Notes under the pieces: model-generated
The model's database searches: none
What the model saw: only the letters and a program-made list of their open reading frames with translations
What the model was told of the DNA's origin: nothing
Position numbers and translations under genes: made by a program
Assembly (NCBI GenBank): GCA_944323725.1
Contig: CALUTP010000003.1
Location: 49,236-113,235 of the forward strand
DNA: 64,000 bases
Direction of reading: 5' to 3'
DNA from: Candidatus Gastranaerophilales bacterium
Lineage (GTDB): Bacteria > Cyanobacteriota > Vampirovibrionia > Gastranaerophilales > Gastranaerophilaceae
Shown: one piece after another, positions 37,077 to 45,478 of the stretch
Numbering within the stretch: the first letter of the stretch is position 1
Layout: every line of letters starts with the position of its first letter

Positions 37077-38870
37077 ATGGGTTTAGCAGCTTCACAGGCT
37101 AGATTACTAAGTATAACCTCAAGGCTTTCTGATAACGAATTACGTTCTCAGACAATTACTAATGCTAAAATGTCTCTTGCTGCAAAAACATCTAATGCTA
37201 GTGCGCAGTATATGGATGCGTTAAATTCAACTCAATTAATGTTTTCTACTTATGATGCTTCTGGAAATAAAATGACTCAAAGGTTAAGTGCGGTATCTCT
37301 TGCAACTTATGCAGAATTGAAAAATCAATATGGTGTAATCAATAATGCAGGGCAAATTATGGTCAGTGAAACAGATGCTGCAAATTATTTGGCAAGTGCA
37401 ACTTTGGCAGATTTTCTTGAAAGATATGGAGTGGCAGATTCAACTAAAACTGATAAGACAAATCCAGAATACATTGATAAAGCAACTACAATCTGGGGTC
37501 CTGAGTGGGAGACTTGGGATAATGGGGGTACTGGTTCTATTGGAGGTTTGAATGGTAGAGAGCCTCAACAGCCTGATTATACAACTGTTATTGTAACTAA
37601 AGATCCTAATAGTGAATTATATCAAAAGTTCAGAGATGCTTCAACTTCTTGTTACAATACTGCTATGAGTGGAAGTAGTGGTGCAGGATGTTATCTTCAC
37701 GTATTGGCACACTTATTAGATCTTACGGAAGAAGCTGCTAATTCTACTATTTTTGATAGTGTTCCAGGTTATCCTAAATCATTCACTACAACTACAGGCA
37801 ATAATATAAGTATAGATGGTCTAAAGATAACTGGTGCTGCAATACATTCTGCAGGCAAATCTCCAGATATGGTACCTGTTTCAGAAAAAGTTTGTCAAAA
37901 TGATGTTATGGCAGCTGAAAATGAAGCTGATATGAATGAGTTGTTAGATATGGCTAATGACCCAACTACAGATCCTGATGCTCTTCGAAATAAAAAACTT
38001 TTAAGTAATTATTATATTGATGCTTCAGGAAATGCTCAATTGAAAACTTTAAAACAAAAGGTTATTGATTTATATTATGCTGTAGAAAATTCAGGGAGTC
38101 TTGGTATTGATTATAACACAACACTTAAAGATTCAATGAGATCTTTTCAGGAAGATATGACTCTGCTTGATATGATTTATAATGTTGAACCTGATGTTCC
38201 AGCTTACGAAAAAGCTCATGCTGAATGGGAAGCTGAGATGGAAAAACAGATAAATGAATTGCATCAAATAGAAAAAATTATTACAGAGATTGATATTGAA
38301 TATACTGATAAAGATGCAGCTCAGTGGTATGTTAATTTGTGGCACAGAATGAATGGACCTGCTGATTATAAAGTAGAGCTTGAAGGTTTTGATAATGGTG
38401 CAAGAGCTGATGAAAAAACTAAAGCTGCATATGGAGACCAAGTTACAGGGGATAAGAGTCCTGCAAATGGATTAACTGCTGGTGGACAATTATTATGGAC
38501 TGTTTTAGAAGATGGTCTATATAATAGTGCAGATTGGCTGCAATCAGCCCTAGAAAATGGTTACGTAACATTAGAAAGAGTTAATTTTACTGAGCCTACT
38601 GAAGATGGATCAGGTCTAGAGGATGTTACTTGGACTTCAATTCTCTATACAAATGCTACAGATATCTCTGAGGAACAGAATGAAGAGGCCATTACTAAGG
38701 CTGAAATTCAGTATCAAATGACAGTTAAAGATATTGAAGCTAAAGATAAACAATATGATAATGTTCTAAAACGTCTAGATACTGAACATAGTGCACTTCA
38801 GACTGAATATGACTCTGTTAAATCAATTATAGATAAGCAGATTGAACGTCATTTGAAAATGTATTCTTAA
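37077..38870 (+). CDS. Large helical protein of unrecognised family
   Basis: 597 residues. N-terminus MGLAASQARLLSITSRLSD then ELRSQTITNAKM has no Sec signal; it resembles the amphipathic leaders of flagellar hook-associated or T3SS-secreted proteins in its Ala/Ser/Leu pattern. Helical segments at about 310-390 and 545-597 (KAEIQYQMTVKDIEAKDKQYDN) read as coiled coils. A Thr/Ser/Gly-rich central part has several Cys (SCYNTAMSGSSGAGCYL). AAAGGAAAC precedes the start. Transcribed alone with its own terminator. A secreted or surface structural role is possible; I recognise no family. Confidence 0.6.
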   Translation: MGLAASQARLLSITSRLSDNELRSQTITNAKMSLAAKTSNASAQYMDALNSTQLMFSTYDASGNKMTQRLSAVSLATYAELKNQYGVINNAGQIMVSETDAANYLASATLADFLERYGVADSTKTDKTNPEYIDKATTIWGPEWETWDNGGTGSIGGLNGREPQQPDYTTVIVTKDPNSELYQKFRDASTSCYNTAMSGSSGAGCYLHVLAHLLDLTEEAANSTIFDSVPGYPKSFTTTTGNNISIDGLKITGAAIHSAGKSPDMVPVSEKVCQNDVMAAENEADMNELLDMANDPTTDPDALRNKKLLSNYYIDASGNAQLKTLKQKVIDLYYAVENSGSLGIDYNTTLKDSMRSFQEDMTLLDMIYNVEPDVPAYEKAHAEWEAEMEKQINELHQIEKIITEIDIEYTDKDAAQWYVNLWHRMNGPADYKVELEGFDNGARADEKTKAAYGDQVTGDKSPANGLTAGGQLLWTVLEDGLYNSADWLQSALENGYVTLERVNFTEPTEDGSGLEDVTWTSILYTNATDISEEQNEEAITKAEIQYQMTVKDIEAKDKQYDNVLKRLDTEHSALQTEYDSVKSIIDKQIERHLKMYS

Positions 38871-38920
38871 TATAATTCTGTTTTTAATAAACTGTATTAG
38901 AATTGGTTTATAAAGATTAT

Positions 38921-38950
38921 GGCTTTGTGAAACATAAAGCTCTGCTTTTT
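38921..38950 (+). terminator. Likely terminator of the 597-aa protein gene
   Basis: GGCTTTGTG (38921-38929) pairs with CATAAAGCT (38933-38941), two G-U pairs included, loop AAA, followed a few bases later by TTTTT. Confidence 0.6.
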
Positions 38951-39045
38951 AAACTTTTGTATTAAGTTTATATAAAGGTTGTTTCAAGATAATGTTTTAA
39001 GTGGTAAACTGATACTATACTGGTACATGGAAAAAGGAGAGTATT

Positions 39046-40170
39046 ATGATACCTATTTTAGATTCAAAACGTCAGTATGCACAAATTGGTGCGGAGGTTG
39101 AAAAAGCTGTTTGTGAAGTTCTACGATCAGGTTCTTATATTTTGGGACCAAATACAAAAGCTTTAGAAAAAGAATTAGCAGATTTTATTGGATGCAAATA
39201 TACTGTTGGGCTTAACTCTGGTACAGATGCCCTTCATCTTGCATTAAGAGCATTGGATATTGGTAAAGGTGACGAGGTTATCACTGTTGCATTTACATTT
39301 GTTGCTACAACAGAAGCTATTGGTATTGTGGGCGCAAAGCCTGTTTTTGTTGATATTGACCCTGATACTTTTAATATGGATGCTTCAAAATTGGAAGCTG
39401 CAATTACTCCGAAAACAAAAGCCATTATACCTGTTCATCTTTATGGGCAGCCTTGTGATATGGATACAATTATGGCTGTCGCTAAAAAACATAATTTGTA
39501 TGTTATAGAAGATTGCTGTCAAGCAATTGGTGCTTTATATAAAGGGCAAATGGTTGGTACATTTGGTGATTTTGGCTGCTTAAGTTTTTATCCTACTAAA
39601 AATTTAGGCGGTATGGGTGATGGCGGTCTTTTAATGACAAATGAAGAAAAACTTCGTGATAGAGCTGTTGCTTTGAGAAACCATGGCGGTGCTGTACGTT
39701 ATTATCATGATGAAATTGGTGTGAATAGTAGATTAGATGAAATTCAATCTGCCATTTTAAGAGTTAAACTCCCTCATATTAAAGAATGGAATGAAAAAAG
39801 ACGTGAACACGCTTATTATTATAATAAACTTTTTGCAAACTGTCCCGATGTTCAAACTCCAAAAGAGTTAAAAGACACTTATTGCGTATATCACCAATAT
39901 ACTGTAAAAATCCCTAACAGAGATGAAGTACATAAAATGCTTCAAGAAAATGGTATTGGTGCAATGCTTTATTATCCGGTACCTCTACATCTTCAAAAAG
40001 TTCATGCTTATTTGGGCGTAGGAAAAGGCTCATTACCTGTAACTGAAAAAAATACTGAAATGGTAGTGTCTCTTCCGATGTTTCCTGAATTAACAGAAGA
40101 AGAACAAAGAACTGTTGCTAAGACTTTGATTGATTGCATTGAAAAATCAAAATCACTTGTTAAAGCTTAG
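39046..40170 (+). CDS. DegT/DnrJ/EryC1/StrS-family sugar aminotransferase
   Basis: 374 residues, fold-type I PLP enzyme that aminates keto-sugar nucleotides for surface glycans. PLP lysine is K185 in SFYPTKNLGG; SGTDALHLAL (substrate/phosphate contact), HLYGQPCDMD and DECQAIG-like EDCCQAIGA blocks also fit, as does NSRLDEIQSAIL. WbpE- or RmlA-path-type products such as UDP-GlcNAc3NA are possible. AAGGAGAG precedes ATG. It stands alone between terminators; no sugar-nucleotide dehydrogenase neighbours it. Confidence 0.9.
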   Translation: MIPILDSKRQYAQIGAEVEKAVCEVLRSGSYILGPNTKALEKELADFIGCKYTVGLNSGTDALHLALRALDIGKGDEVITVAFTFVATTEAIGIVGAKPVFVDIDPDTFNMDASKLEAAITPKTKAIIPVHLYGQPCDMDTIMAVAKKHNLYVIEDCCQAIGALYKGQMVGTFGDFGCLSFYPTKNLGGMGDGGLLMTNEEKLRDRAVALRNHGGAVRYYHDEIGVNSRLDEIQSAILRVKLPHIKEWNEKRREHAYYYNKLFANCPDVQTPKELKDTYCVYHQYTVKIPNRDEVHKMLQENGIGAMLYYPVPLHLQKVHAYLGVGKGSLPVTEKNTEMVVSLPMFPELTEEEQRTVAKTLIDCIEKSKSLVKA

Positions 40171-40186
40171 ATAGGAATAAAAATAA

Positions 40187-40223
40187 AAAAGCTCTGCTAT
40201 ATAGAGTTAGCAGAGCTTTTTTT
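40187..40223. terminator. Bidirectional terminator
   Basis: GCTCTGCTA (40191-40199) pairs with TAGCAGAGC (40208-40216), A-run to the left and T-run to the right, placed between the aminotransferase gene and the convergent 114-aa gene; it can serve both. Confidence 0.85.
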
Positions 40224-40566
40224 ATCCTGCAAGGTTTAAATTTCTTCCAGCACTATTTTGATATTCATATGATCCATTTAAGTGTGTACCTCGCATTGGA
40301 TCTAGACCTGTTACGTTATAATATCCTAATGATGTAAAGGCATCTTTTAGTGAAAATCCCATTGTAATAGAGCCAAAATTTGCATCATATGGCCTTGCTG
40401 TAGCTTGTGTTTGCGTAGTTCTGTTAGGCGTTAGCGGGTTTGTTGCTGGATCTTGAATTCTTTGTCCATTTTCTGCCGCTACTGCTGAATAACTGGCTAT
40501 TGGCTCGGCGGCTTCTGTTTTTGGCGCACCGACTTTGTTAACCGTTAGGTTATCATTTGGATTCAT
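40222..40566 (-). CDS. Hypothetical protein, 114 aa
   Basis: Begins MNPNDNLTVNKVGAPKTE, with a long Thr/Asn/Ala/Gln-rich disordered stretch to about residue 65, then a compact Gly/Tyr-rich end (FGSITMGFSLKDAFTSLGYYNV). No signal peptide, membrane segment or recognised domain. On the minus strand AAAGGAAAAAGGC sits ahead of the ATG, an acceptable ribosome site. The stop lies in the T-run of the shared terminator. Confidence 0.5.
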   Translation of the reverse strand: MNPNDNLTVNKVGAPKTEAAEPIASYSAVAAENGQRIQDPATNPLTPNRTTQTQATARPYDANFGSITMGFSLKDAFTSLGYYNVTGLDPMRGTHLNGSYEYQNSAGRNLNLAG

Positions 40567-40799
40567 GATATTTGCCTTTTTCCTTTATACTCTTATATAT
40601 ATAAAGTATATACTATCTTTAAAATTGCTTTATTTAAAAAGAGTAGTTTACAAATCTTAATAGACTTTGCGTAAATCTTCTTTTGCTTATAACATGCCCA
40701 AAATAATTTTTTTCTAACCAAATATTAAGTTTTGTAAAGTGTAAAATCTACACTATATGCGTTTTTTCAGATTTGAATAAAAATTATTAAAACATTTAG

Positions 40800-40828
40800 T
40801 TGACATTTAAAATCTTATATGCAATAAT
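40800..40828 (+). promoter_or_regulatory. Sigma-70-type promoter of the sRNA candidate
   Basis: A perfect -35 box TTGACA (40800-40805), a 17-base spacer and the -10 box AATAAT (40823-40828). Predicted start of transcription near 40835. No coding gene begins downstream. Confidence 0.6.
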
Positions 40829-40834
40829 AAAGAC

Positions 40835-40975
40835 ATAAGATTTAAGTGTAGTCGAAACACTAAATATAAATAGATTCATTAACCCCAAAAACATATAAAC
40901 TCCTAAATAATAAACACTATAAGAGACCATTAGGATGCAGAAAACGACCCACTCAGAAATGAGTGGTTTTTTTTT
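40835..40975 (+). ncRNA. Candidate small RNA (~140 nt)
   Basis: A promoter at 40800-40828 and a terminator at 40949-40975 frame about 140 bases without a credible ORF (longest frame is 15 codons at 40934, without ribosome site). The terminator stem is CCACTCA (40949-40955), GAAA loop, TGAGTGG (40960-40966), then nine T. The 5' part is AT-rich with CGAAACACT and CCCCAAAAAC patches that might be single-stranded. No known RNA family can be assigned; 6S-like folding is not evident. Confidence 0.5.
40949..40975 (+). terminator. Strong terminator with GAAA tetraloop
   Basis: 7-bp stem, GAAA loop and a nine-T run. Closes the sRNA candidate. Confidence 0.85.
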
Positions 40976-41107
40976 ATCTTAACATTAGCTGGATATTCTT
41001 AGTATTTTTAGCTAATATTGCGTGTATTTTGTACAATTTATCCAGAGCTTAATGTAATTTTACAGTTTTATAAATTTAGTTATATTAAGATTGGTTGTTT
41101 GCATATT

Positions 41108-41701
41108 TTAAATTTTTTTAATTATAACAAGATTTCTTGTGTGATTTTCATTTAGTGGAAGTTCATATTGGATAATATCAATCACTTTTGCATTGAGCTT
41201 TTTTAGGGTTTTTTGAGCTTCTTGTATTTCTTCTTGTGCTTTCATTGATTTGTAAGCTATAAAATAGCTGTCATTATTCATTTTAGGAATTGCGTATTGT
41301 ATTATTTTCTCTAAAGATGCAACGGCTCTTGTTGTTATTATATCAAATTTTTTATTATAATTTTCTACTCGATTGCATATAGTAATTAGATTAGGTATAT
41401 TTAATTTTTCTTTAATTTCGTTTACTGCATTAATTTTTTTTCTAATACTATCGAGGGCAGTAACAGAAAGCTCTGGATATGCAAGTGCAATTGGAATGGA
41501 GGGAAAGCCTCCTCCTGTTCCAAAATCCAAAATGTTTTTAAAGTTGTAGCCGTATTTTTCAAAGAATTTTTCAATTGAAATACTGTCGTAGATGTGTTTT
41601 TCCCATAAAAATTTTTCATCATTTTTAGAAATGAGATTGAGTTTAGAGTTTTGTTCCAAAAAAATATTTATATATGTATTAAAAAAATCTTTAGTTTTCA
41701 T
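41108..41701 (-). CDS. rsmG: 16S rRNA (guanine-527 N7)-methyltransferase
   Basis: 197 residues. The SAM-binding motif DFGTGGGFPSIPIAL matches the GidB/RsmG G(S/T)GxGFPG(I/L)PLA motif; ALDSIRKKINAVNEI (motif II) and TTRAVASLEKIIQYA (motif IV) also fit. The family is ~205-240 residues, so this one is slightly short. It starts inside the end of the NTPase-TPR gene (11-base overlap), so translation is coupled. Confidence 0.9.
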   Translation of the reverse strand: MKTKDFFNTYINIFLEQNSKLNLISKNDEKFLWEKHIYDSISIEKFFEKYGYNFKNILDFGTGGGFPSIPIALAYPELSVTALDSIRKKINAVNEIKEKLNIPNLITICNRVENYNKKFDIITTRAVASLEKIIQYAIPKMNNDSYFIAYKSMKAQEEIQEAQKTLKKLNAKVIDIIQYELPLNENHTRNLVIIKKI

Positions 41702-44114
41702 TAAGTATCTCTTTTTCTAGTTTTTCGTATTTATTTCCTAGTCTGATTTTTATATCAGTAATTCGTTGTTCTATTTTTGCGATATTATCTTGTGAAATTT
41801 GATTTTTGGCTGAGTTAAATGCATTTAAATAGTATTTAAGTGCAAATTTTATTTTTTTATGATTGTTGTAAAAATCGCCAAGTTCTATATAGGCTGATGT
41901 AAGGTAAAAATTTTCATTTAGGTTTTCTGCACTTTTTATCGCTTTAAGATAATATTCTACAGTTTTTTCTGGAGACTTATTACGATTAAGTTCAGCAAGT
42001 TTCATTGACGAAATATAAATCCCGTTATTATTTTGATTTATTTCATCTATTTTTAGGCTTTCGATATAATATCTCTGGGCTAGTTCTGGCATATTTGTCT
42101 CATCAAATATTAATGCTAAATTTGACATAGCTGATGATAAATGAGGATTATTTTTAGCTATATCAATACATTTTTTGTAATATATTACAGCAGTTTCTGT
42201 TTCATCTATATCATCACAGCATAGAGCATACTTAAAATAAAGTTCTGCAAGTATTTTTTTATCTGTATTAGTTTCAACGAATTCTAATGCTGTTTTATAG
42301 CATATATAAGCAGTTTTTATATCGTCGTTACAAAGAGTACCAATTAAAAGATTTGCTTTTATTTTTAATTCATTTGAAATATTTTGAGTTTCCAAAATAT
42401 CTTTAAGAAGCATTTTAGCTTTGTCGTGTTTGAATGTAATGTAAAATATATTTGCGATTGCGAGTTTCATTTCATTAATTTTTTCTATATCGTTGGCAGA
42501 TGTGTAAAATTCAAGAGCCATGTCATAATATCTTAAAGAATTAAACCAATCAGATAAATTTTGGTAATTTTGAGCAAGTTTTGTGTATATTGTCGGAAGA
42601 AATGTATAGAAGTCGTCATCATCTTTCAATAGTAATGCTCTTTGACAATATGCAATAGCTTTTTTGTAGTTATATTCATTTTCGGAATTTTTTGCTGCAT
42701 TTATTAATCCAGCAAGGGATAATTCATCATCTTGAGGTGATAATGTTTTATTAGAGTAATCAATAAATTTATTTATTGATTCTGCAATTTCTGACATAAC
42801 TTTTTGTTCATCTTCTTCTGAGTCAAAAATAAATGAAATATTTTTAATTTTTTCTTCTTTGGTCTCTTCGTTCGATTGTTCGGTTTTTGTTTTTTGTAAT
42901 TTTTGTTGTTGTAAGGTTTCTGCACTATATCCAACAGAATTTATTGTGGTTGTATTAACAGGGTTAATAAATGGTTTTTGCGGGATAAACAGGCTATGGT
43001 ATTCAATTTCTGAGCGCATTGTCTGTCTTGAAATAAGCAAATCTCTTTCAAATGGTTTTAGTGGAAGTTGAGTATTATATAGGTCTACACAGGATTTGTG
43101 TAATTTTATAGATACAGCATCGGAAATTGAATTTTGTGAAATTTCTTTGAAATAATCCTGAAGATAAATCATTCCTTTTTCAGGAGAAATAATCCCATTA
43201 GCGAGAAAGTATTTTATCCGTTCTTCATTATATAGTCCTATTGTCATCAATAGTCTAAGGCTTACCGGATGTCTCATTATTGTTAAAAATCGGAACAAAT
43301 GTCCGCTTACAGGATCAACAAAAGACATTGCTTCTCTTAAAATGAAGTCATTGTATGAAAGAAAGCTTTTAGTATAGCCTTTTAGAAAATCAAATAAACT
43401 TAAATTCCTAGCATTTATGACTTTTGTAGTGAGTTCAGTATAGAAAAAATATCCTCTGGAATATTTATATAGTTCATCTGATACTGGTCCTATAAGTTTT
43501 ATTCCTTGTGAGCGCAGATATTTTTCAAATATACCTTTATCAAGTGCTAGTATGTTGACTCTGCGGTATAAAATTTTATCTTCAAAATCTTCGTTTGAAA
43601 AAGTTCTTGCAATAAGTATAATTTTGATATTTTTCTTTGATGTTAAATGAAATAAAAAGTCTAAAATTTCTGTTTTGTTATCTTTTAAAATTGCTTCAAA
43701 AGAGTTAATGATAATTAAAATGGGATTTTCTATTGAATCAAAGTAAGATTCAACTTTTTGTGTAAAATTATCATATTTTGCTCTGGGTTGTTTTATTATA
43801 TTTTGTATTGTTAGATTTTTAAAATCGTCAAAAAATGATAATAAAATATCATCAAGTATGGTTGTTTCAAAACAATTATATTTAAGAGTGACGGTTTTTT
43901 TATTTAAAAACTTAGTTATGTGATTAATAATTCTTGTTTTCCCAGTTCCTAAAAATCCATTAACTAGTAAAAGTCTTGTATCTTCATTAAAAAACTGTAT
44001 AATATCGCTGATTTGTTTAGTGTTATTTTCGAGTAAAAAAGGATTAATTTCACTTCTATCAGGTTTTAAGAAGCTTTTATTATCAATTTCACTTTCCAGA
44101 AATTCTATGCTCAT
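41691..44114 (-). CDS. STAND-like NTPase with tetratricopeptide repeats
   Basis: 807 residues. Walker A GFLGTGKTR at 53-61 (start at ATG 44114; a TTG at 44150 would add 12 residues), Walker B-like NPILIIINSF, then a helical stretch to ~440. After a Gln/Glu/Lys-rich linker at ~405-430 with SNEETKEEKIK come about eight TPR-like units (NAAKNSENEYNYKKAIAYCQ, FNSLRYYDMALEFY, ELAQRYYIESLKI, FALKYYLNAFNSA). This P-loop plus TPR layout is that of STAND signalling ATPases (MalT, Avs-like). No effector domain is seen. Couples with rsmG; role unknown. Confidence 0.7.
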   Translation of the reverse strand: MSIEFLESEIDNKSFLKPDRSEINPFLLENNTKQISDIIQFFNEDTRLLLVNGFLGTGKTRIINHITKFLNKKTVTLKYNCFETTILDDILLSFFDDFKNLTIQNIIKQPRAKYDNFTQKVESYFDSIENPILIIINSFEAILKDNKTEILDFLFHLTSKKNIKIILIARTFSNEDFEDKILYRRVNILALDKGIFEKYLRSQGIKLIGPVSDELYKYSRGYFFYTELTTKVINARNLSLFDFLKGYTKSFLSYNDFILREAMSFVDPVSGHLFRFLTIMRHPVSLRLLMTIGLYNEERIKYFLANGIISPEKGMIYLQDYFKEISQNSISDAVSIKLHKSCVDLYNTQLPLKPFERDLLISRQTMRSEIEYHSLFIPQKPFINPVNTTTINSVGYSAETLQQQKLQKTKTEQSNEETKEEKIKNISFIFDSEEDEQKVMSEIAESINKFIDYSNKTLSPQDDELSLAGLINAAKNSENEYNYKKAIAYCQRALLLKDDDDFYTFLPTIYTKLAQNYQNLSDWFNSLRYYDMALEFYTSANDIEKINEMKLAIANIFYITFKHDKAKMLLKDILETQNISNELKIKANLLIGTLCNDDIKTAYICYKTALEFVETNTDKKILAELYFKYALCCDDIDETETAVIYYKKCIDIAKNNPHLSSAMSNLALIFDETNMPELAQRYYIESLKIDEINQNNNGIYISSMKLAELNRNKSPEKTVEYYLKAIKSAENLNENFYLTSAYIELGDFYNNHKKIKFALKYYLNAFNSAKNQISQDNIAKIEQRITDIKIRLGNKYEKLEKEILNEN

Positions 44115-44220
44115 ACACGCTATATTAAATGATTTTAAAATATTTTGCAAATTTTATTTAAATAATTGCACTTTAATTTTTTTGATAGTAATATATTATT
44201 AAGTTAACGAGGGGAAAGGT

Positions 44221-44325
44221 ATGGAATTTTTTAGAAAACATCAAAGGCTTATTGTCGGAATTATAGCAGTTACATTCATTGCTTGGACTGTTGGATTAAT
44301 GATGCTTCCTCTTATAATCAAATAG
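44221..44325 (+). CDS. Small single-pass membrane protein (34 aa)
   Basis: ATG 44221 with a strong GAGGGGAAAGG site. The 34-residue product MEFFRKHQRLIVGIIAVTFI continues AWTVGLMMLPLIIK: a positive N-terminus followed by a 20-residue hydrophobic helix. It resembles the N-terminal anchor of SurA/PpiD-like chaperones, but ends there at TAG. The gap to the M23 gene is only 7 bases, so it heads the envelope operon. Confidence 0.6.
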   Translation: MEFFRKHQRLIVGIIAVTFIAWTVGLMMLPLIIK

Positions 44326-44332
44326 GTAAATA

Positions 44333-45466
44333 GTGTATATAAAAAATTTTCTGAAAAAGATAACTATATATTTTGTGTCGGCATTTATTCTGATATTTGG
44401 TATGATGAATAGTGCATATTCTGCATCTAACTTAAAGACAATTAACCAGAAAATGAAGCATACACAGGAAAAAATCAAAACACTTAAGATAAAAGAAAAA
44501 CAAGAAAAAAGTAAGCTCGTTAATAATCAACGTAAACTAGAAACTACATCAAATAACCTTCAAATCTCTAAGCAGCAGTATAATTCAATGGAAGCTAAAC
44601 TTAAGGATATGGAAATTGAATATAATGCTTCAATTTCTGAGTTTAATAAGGTAGATGCATTGATGAAAAATCGGATAAGAATGGTCTATAAAAATCAAAG
44701 GACTGGTATGTTTGAACTGCTTTTGGAGGCTAAAGATTTAAATAATCTTCTTGATATTATATATTTTGAAAGAATAATAATAAAAAATGATTATAAAAGA
44801 ATGCTGTCATTAAAGAATAAGGCAGCAAAGCTGGCAAAGATGAAATCAGATATAGAAGCTCAAAGGCAGTATTTAGCACGTACTATTGATGATATAAATT
44901 CTCAACAGAGAACAATCCAAAGAGCAATTGCTCAAAATCAAAGTATGATTAATCGTTTAAAAACTGATAGAGCAGCGTATGAGCGTTCAGAAAGAGATTT
45001 GGCAAGGCAATCTGCAAATCTTCAAAGTATGATTAGTAAAAGTTATGGACATTCTTCTGTTAAAGTAGCATCAAGCGGCTTTATGAAGCCTATTGGTGGT
45101 AGGATTACTTCTCCTTTTGGATGGAGAACTCATCCTATATTTAAAAGCAGAACTTTCCATTCTGGAGTTGATATTGGAGGGCCTAATTTGGGAAGTATAA
45201 GGGCTTCAAACTCTGGAAAAGTTATATATTCTGGCTGGTATGGAGGTTATGGGAAAGTTGTTATTATTGACCATGGCTCTGTAAATGGTCATCCAACGAC
45301 AACTCTTTATGCACATATGTCTTCAACAAAAGTTAGTGCAGGTCAGTCTGTTACAAAAGGTCAGGTAATAGGTCTGGAGGGGACAACTGGTTATAGTACA
45401 GGACCACATTGTCATTTTGAGGTAAGAATTAACGGAAAACCTAACAATCCGTTGAATTATATTTAG
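44333..45466 (+). CDS. M23 murein endopeptidase with coiled-coil domain (EnvC/NlpD-like)
   Basis: 377 residues with N-terminal signal/anchor (7-30), a long coiled coil (35-120, 150-235; KTINQKMKHTQEKIKTLK), then a LytM/M23 domain from ~250. Zinc ligands H276 and D280 in HSGVDIGG, catalytic H328 (YAHMS) and H359, H361 in GPHCHFEV are complete, so it may be an active peptidoglycan endopeptidase rather than an activator. GTG start at 44333. Same operon as the small membrane protein and the LptD-like gene. Confidence 0.9.
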   Translation: MYIKNFLKKITIYFVSAFILIFGMMNSAYSASNLKTINQKMKHTQEKIKTLKIKEKQEKSKLVNNQRKLETTSNNLQISKQQYNSMEAKLKDMEIEYNASISEFNKVDALMKNRIRMVYKNQRTGMFELLLEAKDLNNLLDIIYFERIIIKNDYKRMLSLKNKAAKLAKMKSDIEAQRQYLARTIDDINSQQRTIQRAIAQNQSMINRLKTDRAAYERSERDLARQSANLQSMISKSYGHSSVKVASSGFMKPIGGRITSPFGWRTHPIFKSRTFHSGVDIGGPNLGSIRASNSGKVIYSGWYGGYGKVVIIDHGSVNGHPTTTLYAHMSSTKVSAGQSVTKGQVIGLEGTTGYSTGPHCHFEVRINGKPNNPLNYI

Positions 45467-45478
45467 AAGGAATAGATT

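Larger units (their letters stand above)
40567..41107. other. 541-base gap with no protein gene
   Basis: AT-rich. It contains the sRNA-like unit (about 40835-40975) with its own promoter and terminator; the rest (40567-40799 and 40976-41107) shows only short AT-rich sequence and no ORF I can support, and presumably carries the promoter of the gene ending at 40222. Confidence 0.6.

Noticed and set aside
40934..40981. 15-codon ORF (MQKTTHSEMSGFFLS) at the end of the sRNA candidate
   Set aside because: No ribosome site and the frame consists mainly of the terminator stem and T-run.
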